DNA of 64,000 nucleotides from positions 1-64,000 of the forward strand of contig JAULBX010011988.1 of the NCBI GenBank assembly GCA_032358255.1. The letters run 5' to 3'. Below the pieces are notes generated by a model. That model ran no database searches. It worked only from the letters and a program-made list of their open reading frames with translations, and was not told the DNA's origin. This document shows, piece by piece, positions 1 through 12,100 of the stretch. Position 1 is the stretch's first letter; every line of letters begins with the position of its first letter. The DNA is from Heterotrichella gracilis. Taxonomy: Eukaryota; Sar; Xanthophyceae; Tribonematales; Xanthonemataceae. Position numbers and translations under genes: made by a program.

Positions 1-3000
1 TGTCCCAACCAGCTTAGCCTAATGTCCCTGAGTTTGTCACTTATGCTTTGTTGCCCACACTTGCTAAGGAGAACGGAAATAGGGGTGTGCACCAATGATC
101 GAACAATATAGTGTTTGGATTTGTGACCTTTCGTGCGGATTGTAATTGTATTACTTTTTGAATATGGGATTGCTGTGCATGCATCCCCTCTGGCAGGCAG
201 GGAAAGGAATACATAAACCCCCGCCCACAATTGCAGCACCACCCACCCCTCCCAGCTGCATGGCGGTGAGTCTCAGCATCCTCCCCCTACCCCTCACGCT
301 CCACTACCCATCCACCACCACCCACCCCTCACCTGCCATGGGCAGCAGCCCCTGATGTGCGGCGGTGAGTCTCAGCACCCTCCCTGCAGCCGCCAGCACC
401 CCCTCCAGCTTCACCCGCGTGCAGGCCAGGTAGTCCTCCTGAAGGCTGGACACAGGCTCGCCAAGCGCCTGCACAAGGGGAAAGAAAACTAATTATCTGA
501 CACCTTACAAACCCTAAATTGTGACCTAGGAGGAAGGGTTCTTGCCAGGTAGTCCTCCTGCAGGCTGGACACAGGCTCGCCAAGCGCCTGCACAGGGGGC
601 GAGGACCAGAATTTATAGGAAAAACCCCAATACTTGCATACGAACCCCTTAAAACCACAAAACCCTAAGCTAGAAGCATGGATGCGGGGACCAGTGGGTA
701 GAAGGAAAGGTAAACCCTTGCACCATAAACACTACACAGTCAGGCCCGGTATTGTGCCTGTCAACTGCCTCTGCCCTCACCTGCAGGTACTTGACGCATG
801 CATCTGCGTCCGTCTGGCTGTCCAGCAGCTTGCGCTTAAAGTGCTGCTGAAGCTGGCGAGCCAAACCAGCGGTCTCCGCAGCAACAGCCTTGATGGAACC
901 CTGCGGAAGCGCCCAACACACAGGGTCAGTACGTGCGCAATGACTGTGGTTAAATTGTGCGTGGGGAATGCACTCTTGTGGCGCAGCGGCCACGATGGCA
1001 CCCTGCAGAGGGTATACATGTCTTGGTGCAACCTGAACAAAGGGCGCCCATGAGGGCGCCCAAATATAACATTCTGTCCACCCCACCTTGTCGCCATGCA
1101 TCTTCAGCAGTGGCGCAACGGGAGCGTACGCTCCCCCCCAACCCTCCTCATGTCCCGCTACATCCCCACCCGCATGCGCCGCGGCAGGTCAAACAGCCAC
1201 CCAAACATGTGCGCAAAGTAGACCACCGCCACCAGGATAGGGGAGCGCACTGGAACACCCCTAAACATATGCCAACCCACCTTGTCGCCATGTTTTCCAG
1301 CAGCGGCGCCGCGGCAGCATAGGTCCCCACTGCCACCTCATGCATGTCCCGCTCCATGACCGCGCGAACGCGCAGCGGCAGGGCCAAACACCCACCCGCT
1401 TATGTGCACAACCTAGACTACCAGCACCAGAATTGAGGAGCACACTAAGTTGCCCTTCAAAAGGTACGCCAACCCACCTTGTCGCCATATTTATCGAGCA
1501 GAGGCGCAGCGGCAGCATACGCCCCCACCGCCTCCTCCTGCATGTCCCGCTCCATGGCCGCCCGCATGCGCCGTGGCAGGTCAAACAGCGCCGCCAGCGA
1601 GGCAAGCAGTGAGCGCAGCGCGTGCAGTTCCTCGATGTGGTCCCGCCTGGCGCGCAGTTTCACATCCACGCCCCCGCTGGTGCGCACCACGCCCTCTGTG
1701 GTTAATTAGGGTTTACGATTAGGGTTGGGCCGGGGATTCATAGCTACAAATAGCACGCAATAGCCTCTGTTGCCAGAGGATGCAGCAGGAGGGTGCAAAA
1801 ATCCACCCGCCCTGAAGGAAGATTAGCCCTCTCGACCATTCCCAATCCCTCGGCCCTACCTATTTTGCCTTGAGGTCCTCCATGGTGGCGCATAGCCTGT
1901 TTCACCCCATGATTTGTTTCTACAAATTATAGGGCAATAATAACACCTTTCAAAAATGTGACATCACCTCCCCACTCATCCCCCCTCCCCTCTCCATACC
2001 TATCTTCCCCTTGAGGTCCTCCATGGTTGCGTTCAGCCCCCCCAACGCGCACCTTCATAGACTTTCTTTTCAATTGCTACTAAAATGATAATTCAAATCC
2101 ACTCCAAAAAATACCTAAGGACACCAAATGACACCTTTCAATGATGTGATGTCACCTTCCTCCCCATCCCCATCCCCTCTCCCCTACCTATTTTCCCCTT
2201 GAGGTCCTCCATGGTTGCGTCCAACCCCCCCACATGCACCTTCATGGACTTGATCACCTCTGTGGCGCTCATGAACTTGTTGTAGTTCTCAAACACAAGC
2301 ACCTGCCAGAGGAGCGAGGGGCGTCCCTCAGTGACAGGAACTGACTTGGTCTGCTATAGTGACGAACTGCTTTTTCATTGTGATCCAAACAGTACTAATC
2401 ATTAAGTCACCATCACTTTTTGTTAAAAACTACATCGAATGATGGTTTTCATCAGCCGGTGCTGCGCAGCAACAAGCGACTATGAAATTTTTTCAATATA
2501 CATTTGTTGCATAGCTCAACCTATATATATGATTGTTATATTTAGTGCCACCCACCTGCATGTCGTTGCCCAGCGTCCCAACCTCCTCAGACAGCGAGGT
2601 GAGCTGCCCAGTCAACACATCCAGCCGCTCCCGCCGCACCATCTCCGCCACATAGGCCCCGCTGTTAAAACCGGTGGAATCAATGGGCTTGGCCCCACCT
2701 GCCCCGCTCTTGTTGCGTGTGTGCCCCCCCTTGGGAGTGCCCGGGGCTGCACTCGGTGTGGCTCGGCCTGAGAAGAATTCAATAATTGATTTATTTATTA
2801 TTTGATTGATTTAATTGAACGGAAGGATTCACCGGCTAAAATGCTTCTTTATTTAGGGGTACGGTTTTAGATTACGATTACGGTTTTCATGTATGGTCCT
2901 TTTGCGGATGGAGGGGGGCAAGGAGGTTTCAAAGTCAAGCAAAGGGGCAGGAACGATACGCAGACAGAAGGACACCAAGGGCAGGGACAAGGTCACAGGC

Positions 3001-3238
3001 CAAGGACAGGTAACAAAGCAGCAGGACCAGCCAATGAAGAAGAGGAATGGCCCGGGAAAAAGCCTGATGTGGCTGTACCTGACTCTGAGTAGCTTGGCCG
3101 CTCGAGGTTGACTTGCTGGAGGTCTGATTCGGGCAGGCCGTAGTACGCCAACAGGTTCTTGACACGGGCTGCTTTGTGGGTGGTGGTGGCAGAGGTCTCA
3201 GAGGTGGTTGAACCCACAGAGCGAGGTGTGTCTGACAT
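1..3238 (-). CDS. VPS51: VPS51 (GARP/EARP tethering complex subunit), 5' part of gene
   Basis: Subunit of the GARP/EARP complexes that tether endosome-derived vesicles at the trans-Golgi. Exons that join in frame: 3238-3079 (ATG at 3238), 2767-2556, 2302-2188, 695-478, 900-781 is the next in protein order only after 695-478 if read as drawn below, and 468-333. In genomic order on the minus strand the exons are 3238-3079, 2767-2556, 2302-2188, 1695-1478, 900-781 and 468-333. Family hallmarks seen: LLAYYGLPESDL near the start, VFENYNKFMSATEVIKSMK in exon 3, LRARRDHIEELHALRSLL then LFDLPRRM in exon 4, LARQLQQHFKRKLLD in exon 5, and LALGEP-like ALGEPVSSLQEDYLA in exon 6, matching the order in human VPS51. 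The remainder lies left of position 1. Introns hold decayed copies of exons 3, 4 and 6. The exon between 4 and 5 may lack a few residues compared with animal homologues. The exon-4 coordinates are 1695-1478; the figures 695-478 at the start of this entry are superseded. Confidence 0.88.
231..599 (-). repeat. Echo copies flanking VPS51 exon 6
   Basis: Positions 546-599 repeat the start of exon 6 with its acceptor (real copy 421-474), upstream in the transcript. Positions 231-290 repeat exon-6 interior sequence (real copy about 345-386), downstream in the transcript. Both are imperfect. Confidence 0.75.
1083..1395 (-). repeat. Two decayed copies of the 3' half of VPS51 exon 4
   Basis: About 110 bp ending the real exon (1478-1590) recurs at 1276-1390 and 1083-1192. 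The donor-side sequence CCACCTTGTCGCCAT (plus strand) is kept in all three. The copies have substitutions and frame changes, so only 1478-1695 gives the conserved VPS51 reading. Confidence 0.8.
1860..2060 (-). repeat. Two decayed copies of the end of VPS51 exon 3
   Basis: The exon-3 end with donor (plus-strand TTGAGGTCCTCCATGGTTGCG around 2200-2220, one base shown short of full match in places) is repeated at about 2003-2062 and, shorter, at 1868-1893. Both lie downstream of the real exon in transcript order. Confidence 0.75.
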
Positions 3239-4848
3239 GGTGTGGTGTGATGTGTGCCTCCAAGCCTTGTGGTCAGAGGGTGGGTGGGTGGGTCCCCATT
3301 GGTGCTGCCCTATGTGTGGCTCTGCTTGAGTAGGTGTGCTGGTTTGGGCTGCAGTGTGCTGGATGTGGTGTGCTTCTTTGGACCTGTGTACTTCCTGGGT
3401 GTGTGGTAGAGATAGGTATCTATCAATGGCTGGGATGTGGGTCTCCTAATCCTAATTTGACAGGAGAGAGTGGAGAAGCAAGTGCAGGTGTGCCTTGACT
3501 AGGGGCCTGCAAGAATGGCACGACACAGCTATTGAGGGAACACGTCAAGGGGAAAGAACGGCTTCACAGAAGGTCCAGAAACGGTCAACTGGGCGCACGA
3601 GTGTTTGCTTGGATGCACAGTCACACGGAAACTGGATGCCGTGGACCGACAAGTTTCATGCAGCAACTTGTTCAGACATAAAGGTGTTTTAATACAAAGG
3701 TAAAGGGCTACTGGGTCTACACAGAGAGGACACGGATTGGAAAAGCAAACATCAGACTGAAACAATAGACTCTTAAGGAAGGTCATGCATCAGCGGCAGC
3801 CCATACCTGGCAGTGGTTGCAGCAAGAACGTGGGCACGAGTGGTTTCAAGCTGCGTGTGGCTGACTGTGGCCTACGATCAACTATTGAAAGCAACGCCAC
3901 TGCTTTCAGTGTAAACACTTTACAACAAGCGTTGGCATTCCGTCAACATCCCATGGCTTGAGGGAGGTCAACCAAGTTACGTAGAGCACAGGAGCGCCAT
4001 CAAGGGGTCTGTACACCAAAGGCTATGTGAAACCCTGACTTGAGGCTGGAAGGAGTCTGAGCATGTGGCTTTGGGGCATCTCATGGGGAACGGCATGCAT
4101 GATGCACCATATGTGGACTGTTGCGCTAGCTCCCATGTAGAGTACCCCAGTTGCCACGTTGTAAGCATGGTAGGTCATTTGACCGTCAGCAACTTGTGAG
4201 TTTGGTGCAATATTCACCAGTGGGCGATCCGCACATTTGCGAAACAGCACTTTTTGCACCCTTCGTCCCAACACGCAAATCCCCAGTGTTTACGAATGCA
4301 TGCATGCATCTGTCCCTTGCAGTTTGTTATATGTCGGGAGACGACAGCCAGGTCAAGACACCTTGCCCACGAACCTGTACAGTGTGGTGTTGCAAGTGAA
4401 ACTGAACAGTGTTCCGTGTCCCAACGCACTCCTTTGCTCTGTCAGAAAAGCAACGTTTTTGAAAACCCCCCCACGACCAAGAAGTTTAAACTGCCAATCA
4501 GTGCGTTGCGTGTGGCCCCTATTGGTGGGTGTACCCCTCCTGAGGCACGCTTATGACTGCAGTGGTAAGTAACAGGTAAACAAACGTAGTACAATGAAGA
4601 GAAATCAATTTAGCAAGGCGCTGACCAACTGGTACCATGGGATACTAGGGATATACCACTGGGACCACCCTAAGTTTAAACTTTAAACCCCGCTGTAAAG
4701 CCTCCCACCGGCAACGGCAGCTTAGCACTGCAGCTCGCTGCGGTGTCTTATTCAGTAGTCGTACCTATAACTAATACAGTCAATAGCTCCTCTTATTCCT
4801 CAGGCTGCGTACCACACTTCCAGCACGCTCGCTGCCGCCAGGGGCAGC
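3239..4848. other. Intergenic region between divergent VPS51 and kinase-like gene
   Basis: About 1.6 kb between the VPS51 start codon and the region where the kinase-like gene begins. It presumably holds both promoters. I see no convincing TATA box, RNA gene or conserved coding sequence; open frames are short. Confidence 0.5.
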
Positions 4849-7492
4849 ATGCCAAGAGGAGGGGCACTCAGCGCTTCGGTGCTGCCAGGCAACAGCCCAG
4901 GACAGGGCGCTGAATCCGCTGCCTATGGTCCTCAGCGAGGTCATGGCGGTGATCACGACCCTTCACTTCCTGATGGTAGGGACACGCGAGAGAATTACCA
5001 GCCTCCGACTCGAAGCTCCTCCGAGGACGTCCCAGGGTGCTAGCAACGCCCGCGTCCTTCTATTAGGAAGCGGAGTCATACGCACCTTAATTTTCCAATA
5101 CATTGTTGTTAAATACACTCTTTACTTTGAATTCCTCCTCGCACAGGCGGTAAGTCAGCGGGAGCTCTTCCAGGGGGTACCCCACCACACCAGCTGCAGG
5201 GGCCACCACGCCAGTGTGGCCCTCCTGGCCCCGCACCACCCAGGACCCACACTCCTGGCAAGCTTGGCACTCCGGCGCTTAAGCGCAAGCTTGGCACTCC
5301 AGCCTGCGGCAACCCATCAAAGGGTGAAGCGTCGAGGGGCGTCAAGTGGAGCTCATCCAGTAGCGGCATCAGCTGTGCCGCTGTGGGCCATGTAGTTGAG
5401 TACCCTATTGACACCCTACATTGCAGGGGTCTGGTGTGCCAAGACAGGGATTTTTTGTTGCTAAGATGAGGAGGCAAAGGAATGTGTCATCTACCATATA
5501 AATCTTGAACATGCTTGGGAGGAAATGACATTTGAAGTGTTGCCAAAAGCTTTACGATAACTATTAACCTCTGGAGGGCTGTTAGTGTCCTTAGGGTTCT
5601 GGTTTTTTATGTCTACAGAAAAGGTTGTGGGCTGCCTGGACGAGCATGCCACCAAGCGGCAGGAGGCGCTAGCTGCAGCAGCAACCACGTATGTGGCAGA
5701 TGATGTGGTGGGGTATGTGGGGGAGGGCGTCACGGGCTGCGTGTTCCTGTGGAGGTGAGGGCAGGGTGAGGGATGCACCACTCCAAGATCTTGTGCACAA
5801 CCGCTCAAACCGCTGCCGAAGCAAGGTTGGTGAGTTCCATGCGTTCCAGCTGTATGTATGTATACAGCCGGAATAGCAGTCAGCTGTGCACATTCAATGC
5901 CAAGCTGCCAGCGTTGCCCCCTTGCTCGCACAGTGTTCCCAGCTGCAGACAGACCCAGTTGGTGGCGTACTCCGTGTCCTGCAGCTGCTGCATATAGCTA
6001 TAGTTTATAGCATGTAGCATAGCTACAGCATATAGCATAGCTACGGTATATAGCGTAGCTACAGCATATGGCATAGCTACAGCATAGGTAGGATGGATGC
6101 GCCAACACACCTTCCGTGCCCAACCATGATTCAGGGTTTTAGGGTTGTGGTGTAGGGTGTAGGGTTTGACTTCCAATGTATCCAGCAGTGCAGCCATTTT
6201 AGCTGTTGACATTAGTCTTGCACATGCGGTGCCATGCACTACGCTGTTTCTGTCGTTGATTTGACCTTGTAAGGTATTGCTGTCGTTTCTGTGGTTTGCA
6301 GGATATCTAATATATCCTGGCAGACTGCGGCCTCAATATGTTAACATATATCATTGTTTCATTTCTGCTTTATGTTTCCAAGTTGGCGCATGCCCTGTGG
6401 TATCAAACAAATAACAAATGCAAATGTAGTAAGTAATATATATGCATCCACTTCTGTATCATTTGTTTGTTTATACCTCCTTTTCCAGCACGCCATGCAC
6501 GCTTCTTCTCTATTATTTATTTTCATAATATGACACCCTTCTCAAAATGGTGTATTTATTACATTTTCCCTTTGCAGGATGCCCAGCGGCCCCAAGGCCG
6601 CCGTCAAGGTGTGCCATCCAAAGTCCGATACTGCGCCCCTCATCAGGAATGAGATATGGGCATACGCCCAGGCGGAGTCCCTGCAGGCAAGTAATTAACC
6701 CTACCCTAGAACTGCTTCCCCATCCTGACCCCTTACTATCTGGCATGCCATCCAAAATTTTTATCCAAGAGATTGTTAATCTGAAATGAAATTTGCAAAA
6801 TTTCCAAACTTCTTTAAAAAGGTTGTGTTGGAGGCCATAGAATAAGAATGAAAGGAAACGCCCAACAGTGGCAGCCAAGCATAGAATTATACATGTTGCA
6901 GACATCCCTGCTGATATCAGCACTAGTGCAGTGCTCCTTCTTTCCTCATAACAGTTTTGATAGGAGTTTGCACAATTCAGTGAACGAATTGACTTTGAGG
7001 ATTCAAACAACACAAATGGGTTGCAACAATCTCTACTGATATAACTGATTCACGCAGGGCTTGGTTCCCCAAAACCCTAAACCCCAACTGGTGCAGGGCT
7101 CCTTCTTCCCCCGCGTGCTGGCGGCAGGCAACACGATGAAAGGTGGGGTGTTCCTGGCCACCGAGTACATCCCCAATGCTGAGCAGCTGGACCCCCGCAA
7201 TCCCAAACACGCAGAGCTGCGGCCTCAGCTTGAGGCAGCGGTGCGGGCGCTGCATGGCGTGGGGCTGCTGCATGATGACCTGGCGACAAGGAATGTGCTG
7301 GTGGCGAGGGAAGGGGTGGCACAAGAGGCAGCGGGGAATGCGATGGTGACGAGTGGGGGGGAGCAAGGGGCTGCGGGGAATGGGATGGTGGCTGAGGAGG
7401 GGGTCCAAGGGGCTGTGGGGGTTGATGAGGGCAAGTTGAGGCTGTGGCTCATTGATCTCACCCATGCCAGGCTCTTGGAGACGCCTGATTAG
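4849..7492 (+). CDS. Protein-kinase-like fold protein (unclassified), 5' end uncertain
   Basis: Three exons join in frame: 5619-5754, 6578-6686 and 7097-7492. Exon 5619 has a glycine-rich loop (GYVGEGVTGCVFLW); exon 6578 has AAVKV, probably the ATP-binding lysine, and the E..AYAQAESLQG helix; the last exon has LATEYIP, a catalytic loop HDDLATRNVLV and LIDLTHA in place of DFG. The HxDLxxxN and D residues suggest an intact phosphotransferase core, but the protein ends 10 residues after LIDL, so the normal activation segment and C-lobe helices are missing. A low-complexity insert with AAGNAMV/AAGNGMV repeats separates the two motifs. Upstream, 5150-5400 has a plausible coding stretch with a duplicated KLGTPA, and 4849 is a possible ATG, but I could not fix those splice sites. 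The intron after 6686 begins GCAAGT. Substrate unknown. Confidence 0.5.
7052..7075 (+). repeat. Echo of the start of the last kinase-like exon
   Basis: GCAGGGCTTGGTTCCCC here resembles GCAGGGCTCCTTCTTCCCC at 7093-7111, including the acceptor AG. A telomere-like stretch (AAACCCTAAACCCC) lies between. Either acceptor keeps the frame. Confidence 0.55.
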
Positions 7493-7608
7493 GCAGAGTG
7501 TGAGCTGCAGGAGGCTGCCCTGCTGTTTAGGGTTGAGGGCTTTGGCGTGTAGGGTTTAGGGTACCCGGTTTAGGGTGTAGGGTTTTGGCGAGTAGGGTGC
7601 AGGGTATA

Positions 7609-7703
7609 CTGCTTAGGATACAGGAATTTGGCGCGTACCAGTAAGTGAGTCTTTACTAGAGTCTTACAGAAGTAGTACGCACCAAAACCCTGTATCCTAA
7701 GCC
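7609..7703. repeat. Short fold-back element
   Basis: The arm at 7609-7638 (GCTTAGGATACAGGAATTTG...) is the near-perfect inverse of 7673-7703, with a loop of about 35 bp. It sits among telomere-like motifs. It could be a MITE remnant or a local inverted duplication. Confidence 0.75.
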
Positions 7704-7861
7704 GTAAAATTGTTTAGGGTATACGGTTTAGGGTTTTGGAAGCTGTGTGAGGCTGCCGCGGCTGCTACTTAATCCATTCGAATGTTGATGAGCAAGTGAT
7801 GCAATGGATCCTCCTCGAGGTCCTCCATGAGAGTACCGGTATGTGCGTATAGGTTTCACCC

Positions 7862-8116
7862 CTACACCCTACACCCTATACACCAAAACCTTACACCCTG
7901 AGCGATGTTGCTCACGGCAATCCGTGTAGGCAGCATTCTGCAGCAATCATTAGCAACAGCTTACAAGTGATTGCCTCCAACCGTATAAAGTGATGTGACT
8001 CACTTCCGTACTAAACAACAATTGCTAGTGATTGCTGCAGAATGCTGCCTACTCGGCTTGCAGTGGGCAACGCTGTTCATGGAGTAGGGTTTTGGCGTGT
8101 AGGGTGTAGGATGTAG
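7862..8116. repeat. About 255-bp imperfect fold-back element
   Basis: The core arms GTAGGCAGCATTCTGCAGCA (7927-7946) and its complement at about 8034-8053 match almost exactly. Pairing continues outwards, with mismatches, through 7900-7926 against 8054-8078 and through the telomere-like outer ends 7862-7890 against 8088-8116. No open frame is present. No clear target-site duplication was found. Confidence 0.75.
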
Positions 8117-9103
8117 GGTTTTGGCATGTAGGATGTAGTGTCTAGAATGTAGGGTAGGTAACCACACCGCATCAGCCTTTGGGTCATTGGCAAGTGCCTG
8201 GTGAGACAGTGAGGGAGCTGCAAGAGGGAGCTGCGCTGCTGGTTGGGGTTCAGGTGTTTACAGAGTAGATATGTAGGTTTTAGAGTACAGGCACAGCCCT
8301 GTGAGACGCCTTACAACGTCAAGGCAGAGAAGGGGTTGCGCCAGACCGACCTGATTGTTGGGGTTGAGGGTATTCAGCCATTATCTGATTCAGAAGACCA
8401 GCTTGAAAGCCAAATCACAGTGGCAACTGCTGTGATGGTTCAAGCTTTTCAGAACCAATTTGAAATTGCAATGAATTACAACTGGATGAATGAGACCACC
8501 ACATGGCAAAATGTTAGCCAATTGGCGCATGCACTTTGCGCACATGGTAAATTGGAAATTCAACATGTCATGCATGTCGCAACAACGACCGTGCAATCTT
8601 CAAAGTTTGTATGCCTTTTGCAAAAAAACCAACATGGTGTGTTTTGTGACAAAGTGTTCAGGCCATAGTACGCTGGCCTGGTAAAAGTTCCAGAACAAAA
8701 AATTTGCGGTGCACTCTGCATGCAGATTAATTGCTGCAAGCCTTATGGCTGAACAGAACCTGCCATGGCACCGATGAACGGCTGCAAGCCTGATGATGGC
8801 ACTATCATATGGGCCGACCATGACTTGATGGTACTACAAAACACCCCCTTTGGACCCCATATCACCCACTGGTGCTCCCCCCCTTGTCCGACCACTGCGG
8901 ACTGCACCACGCTACACCCCAACACACCCTCAACATGCCAGAGTGCCGGTGGCTGCATCTATGGTAGTGCAAGTTACTTTTTCTGAACACCATCCAGCGC
9001 AGTTCAATGACTGGGAGCATGATATCATTAAGAGCACCATAATACATCTACCGGTCACTCATCCATCAGCACCAAACCTCCTCCCCTTGCCATGGTGCAC
9101 CCC

Positions 9104-12100
9104 TCACGGCTCCACCGCCCACTCGCCCCCCACCCCCTGCGCGGTGGCACTCCCCGCCACCCCACAGCACAGCCTGAATTTTGCAAACACGTAGGGGTAG
9201 TTACCCTGGTAGAAGTTCCTAAAGGAAGCCCTGCGCAGGGGCAGGGGTGTGGCTGGGGAGGAGCCCCGCAGCACGAAATGCTTGTCATCGAAGAAATCCG
9301 TGGAGTATTCAGGGTAGGCCTCCATGGGGGTGAACTTGTCTGACAGGGGGGCGAAGGGGGTGGAGGTCCACTCCCAGCCTCCCTCGGTCATGCTGTGCAC
9401 ACTGCGGAAGTGGAGAATGTGGGGTCAGAGAAATGAGGAGAGGAGGGGGAGCAACAGCAGGGATACGTGTACCACCACCAGCTAAGTGGTGCCATCTGTT
9501 CTATATCTATGTGGCCTGTGATGCAACTTAACCCTACACAGGGGTGTCATGACAATGCCCCATGTCCAACCCATTCACGGCCTGCCCCATGCAACCCCAA
9601 AGAATACCCTAACAAGACCCTGTGACAACACCCCACAGGGTACCATCCACACCCCCAACTACCCCACCCACTCACCGCCTGCCATCCGGGTCCACCGTGC
9701 GCACACGCACCCACTCCCCCTCGCTCATGATCCTGTAGCAACCCCCCTTCCAGCGGGCATACGCCCAGGCCTCTGCCAGACTGCACCACACCGCATCCCC
9801 TGCCACCTCATCGATACTCCTGGTGGTGCCATCTGGCAGGGATACCCACACACCCCCATCGTCCTGCACACACCAAGGGGCAGGGTGTTCAATGTCTAGG
9901 GTTTAGGGTTTAGGGTGGGAAGTGCACCGAAGCATCCGAGTACAGAAGTTGCTGCAGCTGACAGTGATGAATGTAAGCCAAGTCTTGCAGGGATATTGAA
10001 AGAGCCAAGTTAATATACTCATCGTCCTGATTTAAAAACTGCACATAATTTTCTCTAAATGTCATTCTTCATTTCAAATGAAATGTCTTGTTTTGATTAC
10101 CTCAAGCCATTGCACTCACCAGCAAAGTCCAGGTGGCGGGGGCAGTTTGGCCCTTGCCGGCAAACGCCTTGAAATCCTGAGGGTCCCAAAGCTTTGCGTT
10201 GCTGTAGCCTTGGGCCTCCACAGCAAATTTGTGGAACTGGGCGTTGGTGACGGGGGTGGCTGCCACCAGGAAATCTTGCACATTTGTTGGGGGGGCTGGG
10301 GGCCCCTCGTTGTCCCACACAAACCCCACTGAGCCATTGGTGGGCACGCCTGCGTGGGAGGGTGTGATGTGAGGGAGGTGGTTAACCCTGTGAAGGATTT
10401 TGCTTCAAGCACCAGCAGAGTGCGAAAAAAAGCTAGCATGCATGACATCCAGGCAAAAGCATGTTACCCAGTCACACGCAACATGTAGACATACACAGTA
10501 ATACAAAGGGAAACTAACAACGACGATTCACTTACCAAGCGTGACCTCCCCTCCAGGGATGAACACCATCTCCTCCACCCCCCCCTTGACGCCAACAAGG
10601 CCCTGGGAGCCGTTCTCCGCACCCACGTGGCCCGCAGAAAACCTGGCCATGGTGTTTAGGGTTTCCTGCTGCCCCTTGAACCCTTCCTTTGCGGCCTGGG
10701 CCAGCATGTAGGCTAGGGTTTCCTGATGCATGCTCTCGTGCTCTAGGGCAAGCGCCAGGGCACTAGGGTCGACAGAGCCTGTGGCGCATGCCTGGGTCAT
10801 GCGCGCCCGCACCTGCAGCGCACAAAATGAAAACCTTAGTGTCAAAAGCAACCTTGCATTGCCAGAATTTGGGCGTGAAGGTCCATATGCATGTGTCCCA
10901 GAAAGACCCTGCTTGGCGATGGATGAACCCACGCTTGCATATGAAACATCACGAGCGCATGCCAACTACCTGAGAAGCTGGTAAGCATCAGTCTGGAGAA
11001 GACAAATTATAAAAAACAATTCTAAAACAGCCTTTGCCATGTGTGCACGTTTGCAATACTTTCCGGCTCTACACATGTGGGGCTACCTACCCTGTACACC
11101 CTAATCAAAACCTAAAAACCGCGGGAGGAGACCATGTGGCGGTGTACTGTGACCATAATTGCCATAATTGCAACTGGAAACCCTAGCAAAGCCCTTGATA
11201 AGGGTTCTCACCTGTGCCACATACTCCTGCAGCTCCTCCCTGGAGGGCCACGTGGTGGGAACCTGGGGATGGCTGTGGCATTGACTGGGATCCAAAACAT
11301 CTGGGTCGATCCCCCGAGAAAGCATGGTGTCAAGGGGTGTGGCAGCATCCTGGAAAGGACAATGGAGAAATTAGGTGAGGGAATATTGGGAAGCGAGGAA
11401 CACAATTTCTCGATACAATGTAATGGGCTTCTAGATCTACATGTGGCTTGCAATGAAGGGCGCGTAATGAAAGCCTGTCAACACCTTGCCCAGCTCCACA
11501 GCCAAATTGCTCTTCACCAAACACTTACAGCCAAGACCCATTTCAAAACCCATATTTAAATGCCCTCCGCTACCCCCTTGCCACACACCCCACCTGCGGC
11601 ACCATCTTGAGTTTGCTGAAGCTCGCCACATGTCCATAGTAGAAGCAGAAGGGGTGGCGCAGCGCAATCGGTTGCAGGGTCCAGTCGGGAAGCTGTGAGA
11701 AGATGGCGTCAGTGGCCGCCCAGCACCTGGACAGGGCCTCGGCAGGGGGGAGCAGCATGTGCAGGGCGTATAGGGAGGAGGCCCACACGGCCTGCAAGGG
11801 ATGGGTGGGGTTGAGGGGTGGGGGGATAACGTGTGCAGCTATGGCATGCATGGTGTTGGTCATGGGGAAGGGTGCAGTGTGTGTCTCACATGTGTCACGC
11901 TGCACAATGCCCTCACCCCTCCTACTTATAAGGGTTTTTGTTCAACTGTACCCCGCCCGCTGCGCCACGCCACTCACAACCCCCAACATTACCGATCTAT
12001 CTTTAGAAATTATGTAGGGTTTAGGCTTTAGTTTTTTAGGGTTATTGAGTCAGGGTTTTGAGGATTCGCTCTCACCTGCACCGTGTACCCTGCCTTCTGT

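Larger units (their letters stand above)
7493..9103. other. Intergenic region with telomere-like repeats and fold-backs
   Basis: Between the convergent kinase-like gene and EGT1. Positions 7530-7760 and 8080-8160 are rich in degenerate TTTAGGG/TGTAGGG motifs. Two fold-back elements are listed separately. An open frame at 8243-8668 (141 codons) has no recognisable domain and does not start convincingly, so I do not call it. Confidence 0.6.

Noticed and set aside
8243-8668. 141-codon open frame in the fold-back region
   Set aside because: No domain, no convincing start, no splice partner.
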